DNA from: an uncultured Lachnospiraceae bacterium
Lineage (GTDB): Bacteria; Bacillota; Clostridia; Lachnospirales; Lachnospiraceae
Length of the DNA stretch: 64,000 bases
Reading direction: 5' to 3'
NCBI GenBank assembly: GCA_947630695.1
Contig: CANRIM010000007.1
Span: 1 to 64,000, forward strand
The position numbers and the translations under genes were made by a program. Shown here piece after piece: positions 7,612 to 17,700 of the stretch. Below the pieces are notes generated by a model. It was given only the letters and a program-made list of their open reading frames with translations, did no database searches and had not been told where the DNA came from. Position 1 is the stretch's first letter. Each line of letters starts with the position of its first letter.

Positions 7612-9522
7612 TTATTCCAGTTCAAAGGCGCCGGTATAAAGCTGATAATAGGTGCCGCGTTCTTCAATCAGTTTTTCATGGCTGCCCCGTTCGATGATCC
7701 GTCCGTGATCCAGTACCATGATTACGTCGGAATTCTTGACGGTGGAAAGCCGGTGGGCAATGACAAATACGGTGCGGCCTTCCATCAGCTTATCCATGCC
7801 GCGCTGGACGATGGCTTCCGTTCGGGTATCGATGGAGGAAGTCGCTTCATCCAGAATCATCACCGGCGGGTCGGCGACTGCCGCCCGGGCAATGGCAATG
7901 AGCTGGCGCTGCCCCTGGGAAAGATTGGATCCGTTGTTGGAAAGCTCGGTTTCGTAGCCATTGGGCAGCCGGGTAATGAAGTCGTCTGCCCCGGCCAGTT
8001 TGGAGGCTGCGATACATTCTTCATCCGTGGCGTCCAGCTTGCCGTAGCGGATATTTTCCATGACCGTGCCGGTAAACAGGTTGGTATCCTGCAGCACGAT
8101 GCCCAGCGAGCGCCGCAGATCGGATTTTTTGATTTTATTGATATTGATGCCGTCGTAGCGCACCTTGCCGTCGGCAATATCGTAAAAACGGTTGATCAGG
8201 TTGGTAATGGTGGTTTTGCCCGCGCCGGTAGCGCCTACAAAGGCCACCTTCTGACCGGGTTCGGCATAGACGGATACGTCGTGGAGTACATCCTTGCCTT
8301 CCTCATAAGCAAAGTCTACATTCACCAGCCGGACATCTCCCCGCAGCAGTGTATAGTCCAGGGTGCCGTCGGTGTGGGGGTGCTTCCAGGCCCAGGTGCC
8401 GGTGCGTTTGGCGGATTCCGTGATGGTGCCGTCCTTGGCCACTTTCGCGTTCACCAGGGTCACATAGCCTTCGTCGGATTCCGGTGCTTCGTCCATCAGC
8501 GCGAAGATACGTTCCGCGCCGGCCATACCCATGACGATGGAATTGACCTGCTGGGAAACCTGGTTGACATTACCGGTAAACTGCTTGGTCATATTCAGGA
8601 AGGGCACCAGAATACTGATGCTGAAGGGCAGTCCCGCAATGCCGATATTTTTCAGTCCGGAGATCATGAAGATGCCGCCGGTGACTGCGATAATGACGTA
8701 GAGAATATTGCCGATATTCATGATAATGGGCCCTAAAGAGTTGGCGTAAGCATGGGCCCGGTAGCTGTCATTGTACAGGGCTTCGTTGATCTTGTCGAAG
8801 TCTGCTTCACACTGGGGCTCATGGCAGAAGACCTTGACCACCTTCTGGCCGTTCATCATTTCCTGAATAAAACCTTCCGCCCGGCCCAGGGAAATCTGCT
8901 GGCGCACGAAATATTTGGCCGAACCGCCGCCGATCTTTTTGGAGACGAAGAGCATGGCCAGTACGCCCAGCATCAGCACCAGGGTCATCCAGAGGCTGAA
9001 ATAGAGCATGATGAAGAATACGGTCAGCACCACCACCGATGCCTGCAGCAGGGTCGGCAGAGACTGGGCCACCATCTGGCGCAGGGTATCGATATCGTTG
9101 GTGTAATAACTCATGATATCGCCGTGCTTGTGGGTGTCGAAATATTTAATGGGCAGGTTCTGCATGCCGTCAAACATTTTCCCACGCATCTTGCAGAGGA
9201 ACCCTTGGGTAATGTAGGCCATCAGCTGGGTGTACAGCGTGATGGACAGCATGGACAGGAAATACAATGAGGCCAGCAGCGCCACCTTCGGTATGATTTC
9301 CTTGCTGGCAGCGGCCCAGTCGCCGGTCTTGTACCAGACTTCGATGGTGCCTACCACCTTTTGAATGAAGATGGCCGGGATAGCCGAGGTGGCGGCGGAA
9401 AACAGAATACAGAGGGCGGTCAGCGGTACCAGCACCGGATAGGAGCTGATCAGCATTTTCAGAATCCGTTTGATGACGCCGGGATTCGCTGTGGGACGCT
9501 TGTGTTTATTTGTCTGTGCCAT
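7612..9522 (-). CDS. ABC exporter half-transporter with canonical ATPase site (second subunit)
   Basis: A 636-residue fusion of a six-helix exporter domain (about residues 20-330) and an ATPase domain. Seen: Walker A VGATGAGKTT, signature NLSQGQRQL, Walker B MILDEATSSID with the catalytic Glu, and H-loop IAHRLST. An insert of about 50 residues just before the ATPase (VTLVNAKVAKDGTI to LDYTLL) is typical of the longer subunit of heterodimeric multidrug or lipid exporters. The start at 9522 is set by GGAGGT seven bases upstream; the upstream ATG at 9528 is one base from that site. It overlaps the end of the first subunit by 17 bases, implying translational coupling. Substrate unknown (drugs, peptides or lipids). 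Confidence 0.9.
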   Translation of the reverse strand: MAQTNKHKRPTANPGVIKRILKMLISSYPVLVPLTALCILFSAATSAIPAIFIQKVVGTIEVWYKTGDWAAASKEIIPKVALLASLYFLSMLSITLYTQLMAYITQGFLCKMRGKMFDGMQNLPIKYFDTHKHGDIMSYYTNDIDTLRQMVAQSLPTLLQASVVVLTVFFIMLYFSLWMTLVLMLGVLAMLFVSKKIGGGSAKYFVRQQISLGRAEGFIQEMMNGQKVVKVFCHEPQCEADFDKINEALYNDSYRAHAYANSLGPIIMNIGNILYVIIAVTGGIFMISGLKNIGIAGLPFSISILVPFLNMTKQFTGNVNQVSQQVNSIVMGMAGAERIFALMDEAPESDEGYVTLVNAKVAKDGTITESAKRTGTWAWKHPHTDGTLDYTLLRGDVRLVNVDFAYEEGKDVLHDVSVYAEPGQKVAFVGATGAGKTTITNLINRFYDIADGKVRYDGININKIKKSDLRRSLGIVLQDTNLFTGTVMENIRYGKLDATDEECIAASKLAGADDFITRLPNGYETELSNNGSNLSQGQRQLIAIARAAVADPPVMILDEATSSIDTRTEAIVQRGMDKLMEGRTVFVIAHRLSTVKNSDVIMVLDHGRIIERGSHEKLIEERGTYYQLYTGAFELE

Positions 9523-11257
9523 CGTCATCACCTCCGTTCGTCTGCTGTTCATATACCTCGCGGTAAATATCACTGGAAGCAAGCAGCTCGCTGTGGGTGC
9601 CGCAGGCACTGACACGGCCATTGTCCATGACGATGATCATATCCGCGTCTTCCACGGAAGCCACACGCTGTGCAATGATGATCTTGGTGGTTTCCGGAAT
9701 GTACTGTTTAAATCCGGCCCGGATCAGCGCGTCGGTTTTGGTATCCACCGCACTGGTGGAATCGTCCAGAATCAGTATTTTCGGTTTTTTCAGCAGTGCC
9801 CGGGCAATACAGAGCCGCTGTTTCTGTCCGCCGGAAACATTGCTGCCGCCCTGCTCGATCTTGGTATTGTAACCATCCGGGAAGGAAGAAACAAATTCGT
9901 CCGCCTGGGCCAGCACGCAAGCTTCTTTGATTTCCTCGTCTGTGGCGTTTTCATTGCCCCAGCGTAAGTTCTCGCTGATGGTGCCGGAGAACAGCAGGTT
10001 CTTCTGCAGCACCATGGCCACGCTGTTTCGGAGGGCTTTGATATCGTAGTTTTTGACATCGATGCCGCCCACGGTGATATTGCCTTCCGTCACATCGTAA
10101 AGTCTCGGAATCAGCTGCACCAGCGAAGATTTTCCGGAACCGGTGCCGCCGATAATGCCTACGGTCATGCCGGAACGGATGTGCAGGTCGATATCGGAAA
10201 GGGCGTTCTTTTTCGCTTTTGCGGAATATTTGAAATTTACATGGTTAAAGTCGATGGAACCGTCCGGAATCGACGTAACGGGCTGCGGCGCCATGGGCAG
10301 ATCCGGCACCTCGTTTAAAACTTCGCCGATTCGCTTAAAGGATTCCGAAGACATTGTCAGCATAACGTAAATAAAGGACAGCATCATCAGGGACATCAGG
10401 ATCTGTACGCCATAGGTGATCATGGCGGAGATCTGCCCCACATCCACGACGGTACCCTTGCTGGTAATGGTCATGCGGGATCCCACCAGCAGTACAAAAA
10501 TCATATTGAAATAAACGCAGATCTGCATGATCGGCGTGTTGAAAGCAACGATACGCTCCGCCTTGGTAAAGTCAATGCGGATATCCTCTGCCGCGGTGTT
10601 GAATTTCTGCTTTTCGTATTCTTCTCTGGAAAATCCCTTGACCACGCGCATGGCGCGGACATTTTCCTCGATGGACTCATTCAGATGGTCATATTTGTGG
10701 AAAACCCGACGGAAGGCCGGCATGGCTTTGTGGCTGACCATCAGCAGGCCGAAGACCAGTACGGGGATAATGATCACAAAGGAAGTCGCCAGGGAGCCGC
10801 CCATGATATAAGCCATGAGAATGGAGAATATCAGCATCAGCGGGCTGCGGATGGCGGTTCGGATCACCATCATATAGGAAATCTGAATATTGGCCACATC
10901 CGTCGTCATACGGGTCACCAGAGACGAAGAGGAGAAGCGGTCAATATTGTGAAAGGTAAAGGTCTGTATCTTCTGAAAAATATCGTGCCGCAGATTCTTT
11001 GCAAATCCCGCAGAGGCTTTGGAGCAGGTAAATCCTGCCATACCGCCGCAGGACAGCGACAGACAGGCCATCACGGCCAGCAGCGCGCCGGTGCGCAGGA
11101 TCTGCGCCATATCGATGCCGGCTTTGATATGATTGACCAGATTGGCAGTGATAAACGGAATGATACACTCGATCACCGCTTCGCCGACCATAAAGAGAAG
11201 CGTCAGTATGGTTGGTTTCTTATACTCTCTGACGCATTGCAGAAGTCGTCGGATCAT
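9506..11257 (-). CDS. ABC exporter half-transporter with degenerate ATPase site (first subunit)
   Basis: A 583-residue exporter half: six-helix membrane domain at about residues 1-310, then an ATPase domain. Seen: Walker A IGGTGSGKSS, signature NVSGGQKQR and Walker B LILDDSTSAVD. Asp replaces the catalytic Glu found in the partner, and the H-loop position reads IIAQRVAS, with Gln for His. Both changes mark the degenerate site of asymmetric heterodimeric exporters (BmrCD/TM287-288 type). It is first in a two-gene operon with promoter TTGACG/TATAAT and a ribosome site about ten bases upstream. It acts at the cytoplasmic membrane. Substrate unknown. Confidence 0.9.
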   Translation of the reverse strand: MIRRLLQCVREYKKPTILTLLFMVGEAVIECIIPFITANLVNHIKAGIDMAQILRTGALLAVMACLSLSCGGMAGFTCSKASAGFAKNLRHDIFQKIQTFTFHNIDRFSSSSLVTRMTTDVANIQISYMMVIRTAIRSPLMLIFSILMAYIMGGSLATSFVIIIPVLVFGLLMVSHKAMPAFRRVFHKYDHLNESIEENVRAMRVVKGFSREEYEKQKFNTAAEDIRIDFTKAERIVAFNTPIMQICVYFNMIFVLLVGSRMTITSKGTVVDVGQISAMITYGVQILMSLMMLSFIYVMLTMSSESFKRIGEVLNEVPDLPMAPQPVTSIPDGSIDFNHVNFKYSAKAKKNALSDIDLHIRSGMTVGIIGGTGSGKSSLVQLIPRLYDVTEGNITVGGIDVKNYDIKALRNSVAMVLQKNLLFSGTISENLRWGNENATDEEIKEACVLAQADEFVSSFPDGYNTKIEQGGSNVSGGQKQRLCIARALLKKPKILILDDSTSAVDTKTDALIRAGFKQYIPETTKIIIAQRVASVEDADMIIVMDNGRVSACGTHSELLASSDIYREVYEQQTNGGDDDGTDK

Positions 11258-11296
11258 TGAAATGCTTCCTTTCCTGATATAGATTCGTAATTCTTT

Positions 11297-11324
11297 ATTA
11301 TATAGCGAATAAAATTTCCGTCAA
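11297..11324 (-). promoter_or_regulatory. Sigma-A promoter of the ABC exporter operon
   Basis: On the minus strand: TTGACG (11324-11319), 16 bases, TATAAT (11302-11297), about 40 bases before the first ATG. Confidence 0.65.
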
Positions 11325-11414
11325 TCGGGAAATTCCATTTTTTCACAAATATTTCATAAAATGAAATGGCAAACTGCACAAAGATGTTCCGGAAGAACTA
11401 TAGAACTCCCGATG

Positions 11415-12512
11415 TTATTTGAGGGTTTCACTGTGATTGAGTACGGAAGTGCTGTATAAAAACAGGACGTCCTGTTTGTCAAAGTTCAGATACTGTTCCA
11501 GCAGATCCGGCGAAATGTAGCGGATATCCGCCAGGGTGATTTTTGCATAGCCTTCTGCCAGCAGCGGCGCCAGCGCGCCGGCAAAGGAATCCCGGAAAAT
11601 CACCAGCTCTTTTTCCGTGTCCCCATGGGGATTTTCGATGGCCAGCAGCGCCTTGGGGCCGGACAGAAACAGTTCATAAGGGTCATTTCCCTGTGCCTTT
11701 TCCAAGTTATACACCGGCAGCTGCGTATCTGTTTCATAATCATAGACGATGCAGTCTTCCAAAAACGGCGCGTCCAGATAATACAGCGGTTCCGGTGAAA
11801 GCGGCAGCGCAGACTGGGCGAGATAAACGCCGGAAAAGAGCTGCTCTGCTTTTTTCTTTGTATAATGGGCGGAAAGCGTTATGCCCATACGGCGGGCAAT
11901 CAGCTGCGCCGTATCGGTGATTTCTTCCTGCCGCCAGTGGGAATCCGTGCGGTAATAGTCGTTTAAGGACAGGGTGGGGGTAATGTCAATATATGCGGCA
12001 AAATCATCGGTTTCCAGCAGCCGGGGAAATGCGTCATAGTCCGGCTGCGGATAAGCAGTATCCGGGGCCAGAAACCGGTTTTTGTCCGGAATAACAGAAA
12101 AATATACGGAAACATCATGCCCGGCCAGGAACCGGTCGTAAATATAGCGGAAGCGCTTGCCTGCATACCGGACGGAATCGGTATGCAGCGGATAATCCAG
12201 TTTGAAAATGCGGCCGTCATGCACAAACAGATCGTTGACGTCCTGCTGCCGGAGCAAATAAAGGGCCGTGCAGGCTTTCAGACTGCGAAAGGTATCCCGC
12301 AGGGGGAACTGATCCAGTGCGTAGTCCTCAAAGGACCGCATAAACCGGCCGCTTTGCACGCTGTTCGCAGTCCATTCGGGAAACTGCGTCAGTTTTCTGC
12401 GTTCGGCAGCTGACTGTGCGGCATCCGGCAGCAGCAGACCCGCCACGGTCAACCCGAAGAGAACTGCTGCAATCAGCACCAGCAAAAGACAGGATTTGAT
12501 TTTTTCACACAT
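11415..12512 (-). CDS. DHHW family protein (AlgJ/X-like surface acylation partner)
   Basis: A 365-residue protein with an N-terminal membrane anchor or signal (residues 8-28) and an extracellular SGNH-like domain. Seen: FEDYALDQFPLRDTFR near residue 62 and the TDSHWRQ box near residue 192 that gives the DHHW family its name, then FRDSFAG near residue 328. Known: DHHW proteins accompany MBOAT acyltransferases and are thought to complete O-acylation of exported polysaccharide or other surface glycans, like AlgJ/AlgX in alginate acetylation. Third in the DUF4358-MBOAT-DHHW operon, 37 bases after the MBOAT gene. The glycan modified here is unknown. Confidence 0.88.
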   Translation of the reverse strand: MCEKIKSCLLLVLIAAVLFGLTVAGLLLPDAAQSAAERRKLTQFPEWTANSVQSGRFMRSFEDYALDQFPLRDTFRSLKACTALYLLRQQDVNDLFVHDGRIFKLDYPLHTDSVRYAGKRFRYIYDRFLAGHDVSVYFSVIPDKNRFLAPDTAYPQPDYDAFPRLLETDDFAAYIDITPTLSLNDYYRTDSHWRQEEITDTAQLIARRMGITLSAHYTKKKAEQLFSGVYLAQSALPLSPEPLYYLDAPFLEDCIVYDYETDTQLPVYNLEKAQGNDPYELFLSGPKALLAIENPHGDTEKELVIFRDSFAGALAPLLAEGYAKITLADIRYISPDLLEQYLNFDKQDVLFLYSTSVLNHSETLK

Positions 12513-12549
12513 AGGGGAACGCCTCCTTTCGCAAATTCACGTTCGCACA

Positions 12550-13944
12550 TCAAAAACGAAAATACAGAAACGGCCGAAAAGAGCCGTCCACCAGCCAGGC
12601 GGTGCAGATCAGCAGCAGAGCGGTGAGGCCAAGAGGCTCTGCAAGGACAAAAAATCGCCCGCCCCATTTGGTGTGCTGCAGCTTTTCCGCCAGCCGATGA
12701 AAGCATGGCGTTGCACCGGCTGCGGCCAGAAGCAGGATCAGGCAGTAGCTTTTCAGGTAATACAGGGCGGAAGCGGAAAGCAAGGGCAGATTTCCGCCGC
12801 CGAACATGGCAGAAAAGCAGGAAAAAGCTTCCCGCAGATTTGCAGCGTCAAAAAGCACAAAGCCAAACAGCACAAGCAGCAGGACATAGAGGCGGCTTAT
12901 GACTTTGGATTTCTGCAGCAGAGGCAGCAGAAACAGTTTTTCCAGCACCAGAAGCACCGCAAAATACAGTCCCCAGAGTACGAAATTCCAGGATGCGCCG
13001 TGCCAGAGGCCGGTGGCTGCCCAGACCAGCAGAATATTCAAAAGCCACCGCCTTTTGCCCACGCGGTTGCCGCCGAGGGGAATGTAGAGGTAGTCCCGAA
13101 ACCACCTTCCGAGGGAAATATGCCATCTGCGCCAGAATTCCGTAATGCTGCGGGAAATATAAGGATAGTTGAAGTTTTCCGGAAAATGAAATCCGAAGAT
13201 TTGTCCCAGGCCGATGGCCATATCGCTGTAGCCGGAAAAGTCATAATAAATCTGCAGCATAAAAGCGACAGCGGAAATCCAGAAAAACAAAACAGAAGCA
13301 TCCCCGGCAGTTTTGCAGATTTGGACAAGTTTTGCCAGTGTATCGGCAATCAGCACTTTTTTGGAGAGTCCCAGAATAAAACGGTGCAGACCGTCGGCTG
13401 CAGAGGCAAGACTGTGCCGTCGGCCGGCCAGCTGCGGGGCAATCTCTTCATAGCGAACGATGGGACCTGCTACCAGCTGGGGAAACATGGCGATGTAAAG
13501 TGCCAGAGAAACCGGATTATTCTGCGCCGGAACCCGTGCCTTGTAAACATCGATGGTATAGCTTAACATCTGAAAAGTGTAAAAGCTGATGCCGATGGGC
13601 AGCGCGATTTTCAGTAACGGCAGGGACAGACCGGTGAGGGCATTGCAATTTCGAAGGAAGAAATCCGCGTATTTACAGTAAGCCAGCAGTCCCAGACTGC
13701 ACAGAAGCGAAGCGGTCAAAAAGATTTTTGACCGCTTCCGGTATTTTTCCATCAGAATCCCTGCAGCATAGCCCTGCAGGATAGAGAAAAGCATAAAATA
13801 AAGATACCGGGGTTCGCCCCATCCGTAAAACAGGAGACTTGTCAGAAGCAAAACGCCGTTTTTTAAGGGTTTTGGCACGGCAAAATAGAGAAGCAGTACC
13901 GCCGGCAGAAAATAATATAAAAAGGAAATGCTGGAAAACAACAT
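12550..13944 (-). CDS. MBOAT-family membrane O-acyltransferase (AlgI/DltB-like)
   Basis: A 464-residue polytopic membrane protein with about eleven helices that would move acyl (probably acetyl) groups across the membrane onto a surface polymer. Seen: the MBOAT core NYPYISRSITEFWRRWHISL followed by WFRDYLYIPLGGNRVG near residues 270-310, and the catalytic-His region ATGLWHGASWNFVLWG near residue 330. The size matches AlgI/PatA homologues. It lies between a DUF4358 lipoprotein gene (33-base gap) and a DHHW gene. No dlt genes are nearby, so D-alanylation is unlikely; polysaccharide O-acetylation is the simplest reading. Confidence 0.93.
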   Translation of the reverse strand: MLFSSISFLYYFLPAVLLLYFAVPKPLKNGVLLLTSLLFYGWGEPRYLYFMLFSILQGYAAGILMEKYRKRSKIFLTASLLCSLGLLAYCKYADFFLRNCNALTGLSLPLLKIALPIGISFYTFQMLSYTIDVYKARVPAQNNPVSLALYIAMFPQLVAGPIVRYEEIAPQLAGRRHSLASAADGLHRFILGLSKKVLIADTLAKLVQICKTAGDASVLFFWISAVAFMLQIYYDFSGYSDMAIGLGQIFGFHFPENFNYPYISRSITEFWRRWHISLGRWFRDYLYIPLGGNRVGKRRWLLNILLVWAATGLWHGASWNFVLWGLYFAVLLVLEKLFLLPLLQKSKVISRLYVLLLVLFGFVLFDAANLREAFSCFSAMFGGGNLPLLSASALYYLKSYCLILLLAAAGATPCFHRLAEKLQHTKWGGRFFVLAEPLGLTALLLICTAWLVDGSFRPFLYFRF

Positions 13945-13977
13945 GCCGTGTTACCTCGCGGAATGTATCGAAAACTT

Positions 13978-14538
13978 TTACAGCGAAAACGCTTTATCAA
14001 CGATGGTTTCCGCTTCAGGGTAGGCTTCCGTTAATGCCTGTTGAAAACTGTCCACAAGATCGCCTGCACCGAAACAGGAAACAAGATAATCGTCAATGCT
14101 GACGAGAAGCAGCTGTTCGGGAAAACCGCACATCCATTCCCGGTCATTCAGGTGTGCGTCAATGGCGTCTGAGATTTCGGAAATGTCCGTACTGTTTTTG
14201 ACATGGAAGACGCCGCAGGTAAAGGAATTGGCGTTCATGGCATGAAGCATTCCTGCCGCGTCATCAATGTTTGCCGCATAGTCTTTGGGAAAGCCCAGAA
14301 GATTGTCCAGTGTATCCCCATCTTTTACGTCCATGGTATCAGGCGCGTCCATGGTGCCGGCGCCGCCTGCCACCGCGAATTTGTTTTCTTCGGGATATTG
14401 TTCCCAGGTGGTCTCTAAAATGTCCAGTGCATTTGCAATCGCAGACGGTGACTTCGTGTCTGCTTTGCCGCAGGCCGTAAGAGCCAGGACGGCAGCTGCC
14501 GTCAGGAAAAGAATCAGATGTCGCTTGATCGCTTTCAT
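13978..14538 (-). CDS. DUF4358 lipoprotein
   Basis: A 186-residue exported lipoprotein. Seen: Lys/Arg-rich N-terminus, hydrophobic stretch and lipobox LTACG with Cys near residue 23, then a small alpha/beta domain with the features of DUF4358 (DTLDNLLGFPKDY, ANSFTCGVFHVKN, CFGAGDL). Known: DUF4358 genes in Clostridia usually sit beside MBOAT and DHHW genes, as here, where it is the first gene of the operon. It probably assists surface-polymer acylation at the outer face of the membrane. No catalytic residues are apparent. Confidence 0.82.
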   Translation of the reverse strand: MKAIKRHLILFLTAAAVLALTACGKADTKSPSAIANALDILETTWEQYPEENKFAVAGGAGTMDAPDTMDVKDGDTLDNLLGFPKDYAANIDDAAGMLHAMNANSFTCGVFHVKNSTDISEISDAIDAHLNDREWMCGFPEQLLLVSIDDYLVSCFGAGDLVDSFQQALTEAYPEAETIVDKAFSL

Positions 14539-14570
14539 AACGCATACCTCCGTGAGAAATGATTTCTTTC

Positions 14571-14599
14571 ATTATAAAAGTCGCAGGCAAAAAAAGCAA
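14571..14599 (-). promoter_or_regulatory. Sigma-A promoter of the DUF4358-MBOAT-DHHW operon
   Basis: Minus strand: TTGCTT (14599-14594), 17 bases, TATAAT (14576-14571), 32 bases before the ATG, with a GGAGG ribosome site between. An imperfect GC-rich hairpin lies just upstream at about 14603-14638. Confidence 0.6.
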
Positions 14600-14699
14600 G
14601 AACCGGCGCATTCCTTTTTCATGGATGCGCTTTGCCGGAATTTGTGGAAACGACAGAAAAACTTTCAGTGAAATCACGAAAAACGTAAGTGAAAAATGA

Positions 14700-14728
14700 T
14701 TGAAAAACAGGATAAGTTGCAGTATAAT
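14700..14728 (+). promoter_or_regulatory. Sigma-A promoter of the GBS-Bsp/VanW protein gene
   Basis: TTGAAA (14700-14705), 17 bases, TATAAT (14723-14728). It is divergent from the acylation operon. Confidence 0.75.
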
Positions 14729-14761
14729 TCTTGCAATTGATAAATGAAAGGAAAAGCGCAG

Positions 14762-17700
14762 ATGAAACTGAAAAAACTTCTTTTGGTGATGGGTGTGCTG
14801 ATGTTATGTCTGTACGGACGGATTTCTATGGTGTCTGCTGCCGAGGATAACCACCTGTCATCTTTTGAACTGGGTGGAAATGCACCTTATTACCGTGTCG
14901 AACTCTCCAATTTAAAGCTGAATGGCGCGTACCGGGATATACGCTTTGCGGTATGGAGTGAGGATAAGGGTCAGGATGACATGATCTGGTATTCCGCCAG
15001 AGCAGGCAAGGGTGTTTATTATGTGGAGATTCCCTTAAACAACCATGATTCCAATGGAAAATTTCAGGTGCACGCGTATGCGCTGATGACGGACGGCAGG
15101 CTGCAGATCTTAAATGCAACTACTTTTTCCTATCAGTCATCGGCTGCGATTTCGGTTCGTGATACATCCGGCACGGAAAAGGAGTTTCAGGTGTCTGTGA
15201 ATTCGCCGAAAGCTGTAGGAGGCATCCAGCAGATTCAGGCGGCGGTCTGGAGCAAAGCAGGCGGGCAGGACGATATTGTCTGGTATAATGTTTCCGCAAA
15301 CGGCGGCGCTTACACGGTGAAAGTTCCGGTGTTGAATCATCGGACGGCAGGAGAGTATTATGTGCATGTTTATGCGCGTAACTGGCGCGGATCCATGATT
15401 TTGCTGGGCACATCCTCGTTTTCCGTAAATGCCGCGGCAAAAGCCGATGTTCAGGTCAGCATGGCAGACCGGCAGCATGGCAGATTTCAGATCAAAGTTT
15501 CGAATATCAGCGCGCTTTCCGGTATGGAAAAAGTACAGGTTCCCGTCTGGTGCAGCAATGATCAGAGCGATATCGTATGGTATGATGCCATCAGACAGAG
15601 TGATGGAAGTTATATTGTAAATGCGGATATCGGTAAACACAAAAACCATACGGGCGAATACAGGATTCATGCATATGTGCAGATGAGCAACGGTATCCGC
15701 AATCTGGCGGGCAATATCGTTTATGAATATCTGCCCCAGGCAAATGACCGTTATTTTACGGCAGTCAATGCCTGTGAACAGATCGTCTGCACGCCGCTGG
15801 CGCAGAAAAGCGGATTTTATCATATTGATTGTTCCGCACCGGTTCTGGATCAGCCGGTAAAACGGTTGGAGTATGCGGTTTGGAGTGATCGGGACGGAAA
15901 AGACGATGAGCTCTGGTTTACAGCGGAATTAAAATCAAACGGTATGTACGGTGCAGATATTCCAATGGACGGATTCCATGATCTGGGTTTGTTTCATGCA
16001 GAGGCTTATGCGCTTTTGAATGATGGAAGAAGGGCATTGATAAAGAGCAGTACATTTACGCTGGGGGATCCGACTGTTTCCAGACTGCAGATTTCCAATA
16101 TCAATCTGGCTGCGGGAACCTTCCGTATATCTCTTTCCGGTATCAGCAATCCGGAATCTATACGGAAAGTCCAGGTGGATCTGCATACGACGGCGGCAGG
16201 AGCGAAGCATTATACGTATGATGTCGTGTCCTGGTCAGATGGATATTATCTGGATGTCAACATTGCGAATATGAATTATGAATTCGGCACCTACGTGGCG
16301 GAGCTGAAAGTGACGGATATTACCGGAAAAACGAAAACGGCCGCATCTGCCAGCTGCGATATGAAACCGAAATATACAAAGATCAATCAGACGGATTATT
16401 ATAATAACGAGACGGTTCGGGGCGTTTTTCTGGACAATCTGGTAGTGCCGGGCGGTACGAGCCAGGTACAGTTCGCGGTATGGAGTACGGCGGGCGGACA
16501 GGATGATCTGATCTGGTATCCTGCGGAAACGAACGGGACCTACTATTATTACTACATTAACATCAGTGAGCACAGGACGCTGGGCGAATACAATGTGCAT
16601 ATTTATGCTACAAAGAAAAATGGAAAACAGGAGCTGATCGCGACGCAGAAATTCAGCATCAATGCGCAGCCCTCCGGTAAAATCCGGATCAGCAACGTTG
16701 ATGGAACAACAGGCAGAATGCGCGTGACGGTATACGATCTGGCTGCGCTGTCCGGTATCGGTCATGTAGAAGTCCCTGTCTGGTGCAGCAGTAATCAAAG
16801 CGATATCAAATGGTATATGGCCGAACGGCAGAGCGACGGTACTTATGTGGCAGATGTTTACGTTGGCAATCACCAATATCATTTCGGAAAATATACTGCC
16901 CATGCTTATGTCACGATGCGCAATGGCATACGGTGTTTTGTCAGCGGCACAACTGCAAATATTACGGCAAATAATTTTATCCGGTATGAAAAGTTAAGCG
17001 ACAGCACTGCGCGTATTACGCTGATGAATGCCGGCGGCGGCAGAGCGCAGTCGGTTTCTTTCCCGACCTGGAGCGTTGCGAACGGTCAGGATGATATTCA
17101 GTGGTATCAGGGAAGCAATGACGGCCGGAATAACTGGTCTGTCATCGTCAATACGGATAATCACAGAGATTACGGTGATTTTGTTACACATGCATACGTC
17201 ATTTATAACGGATGGCAGACCTTTGCAAACCAGATTGGTTATTCGCTGAAGGGAAATGATTTTACACAGAAACTGGGATCTTTCTCTACGGTTTCCGTCA
17301 ACAATGCAAACGGAACTTATAATATGTCCAGAGCACTGTTGTCCTTTAACGGACTGGTGGTACAGCCCGGAGAAACAGTTTCCTTCTTTGGCGTTGCGGG
17401 ACCCTGTGGTTTTGCGGATGGCTATAAGGTAGCAGGCACCGTACAGGGAACCGGATATGGCGGCGGCATCTGCCAGGCGTCCACGACGCTTTACGGCGGC
17501 GCCCTGCGGGCCGGTATGACCATTGTGGAACGCAGAAGCCACAGCCAGCATTCGGTCTATGTTCCCATCGGCCAGGATGCGATGGTCAGCTATGGGTCTT
17601 CGGATTTCAAATTCCGGAATGATCTGGATCGGCCGGTGAAGATCGTTACCTATGTCACTGGCAAGCAGCTCAATATAGAATTCTGGGGCGTACAGCCCGG

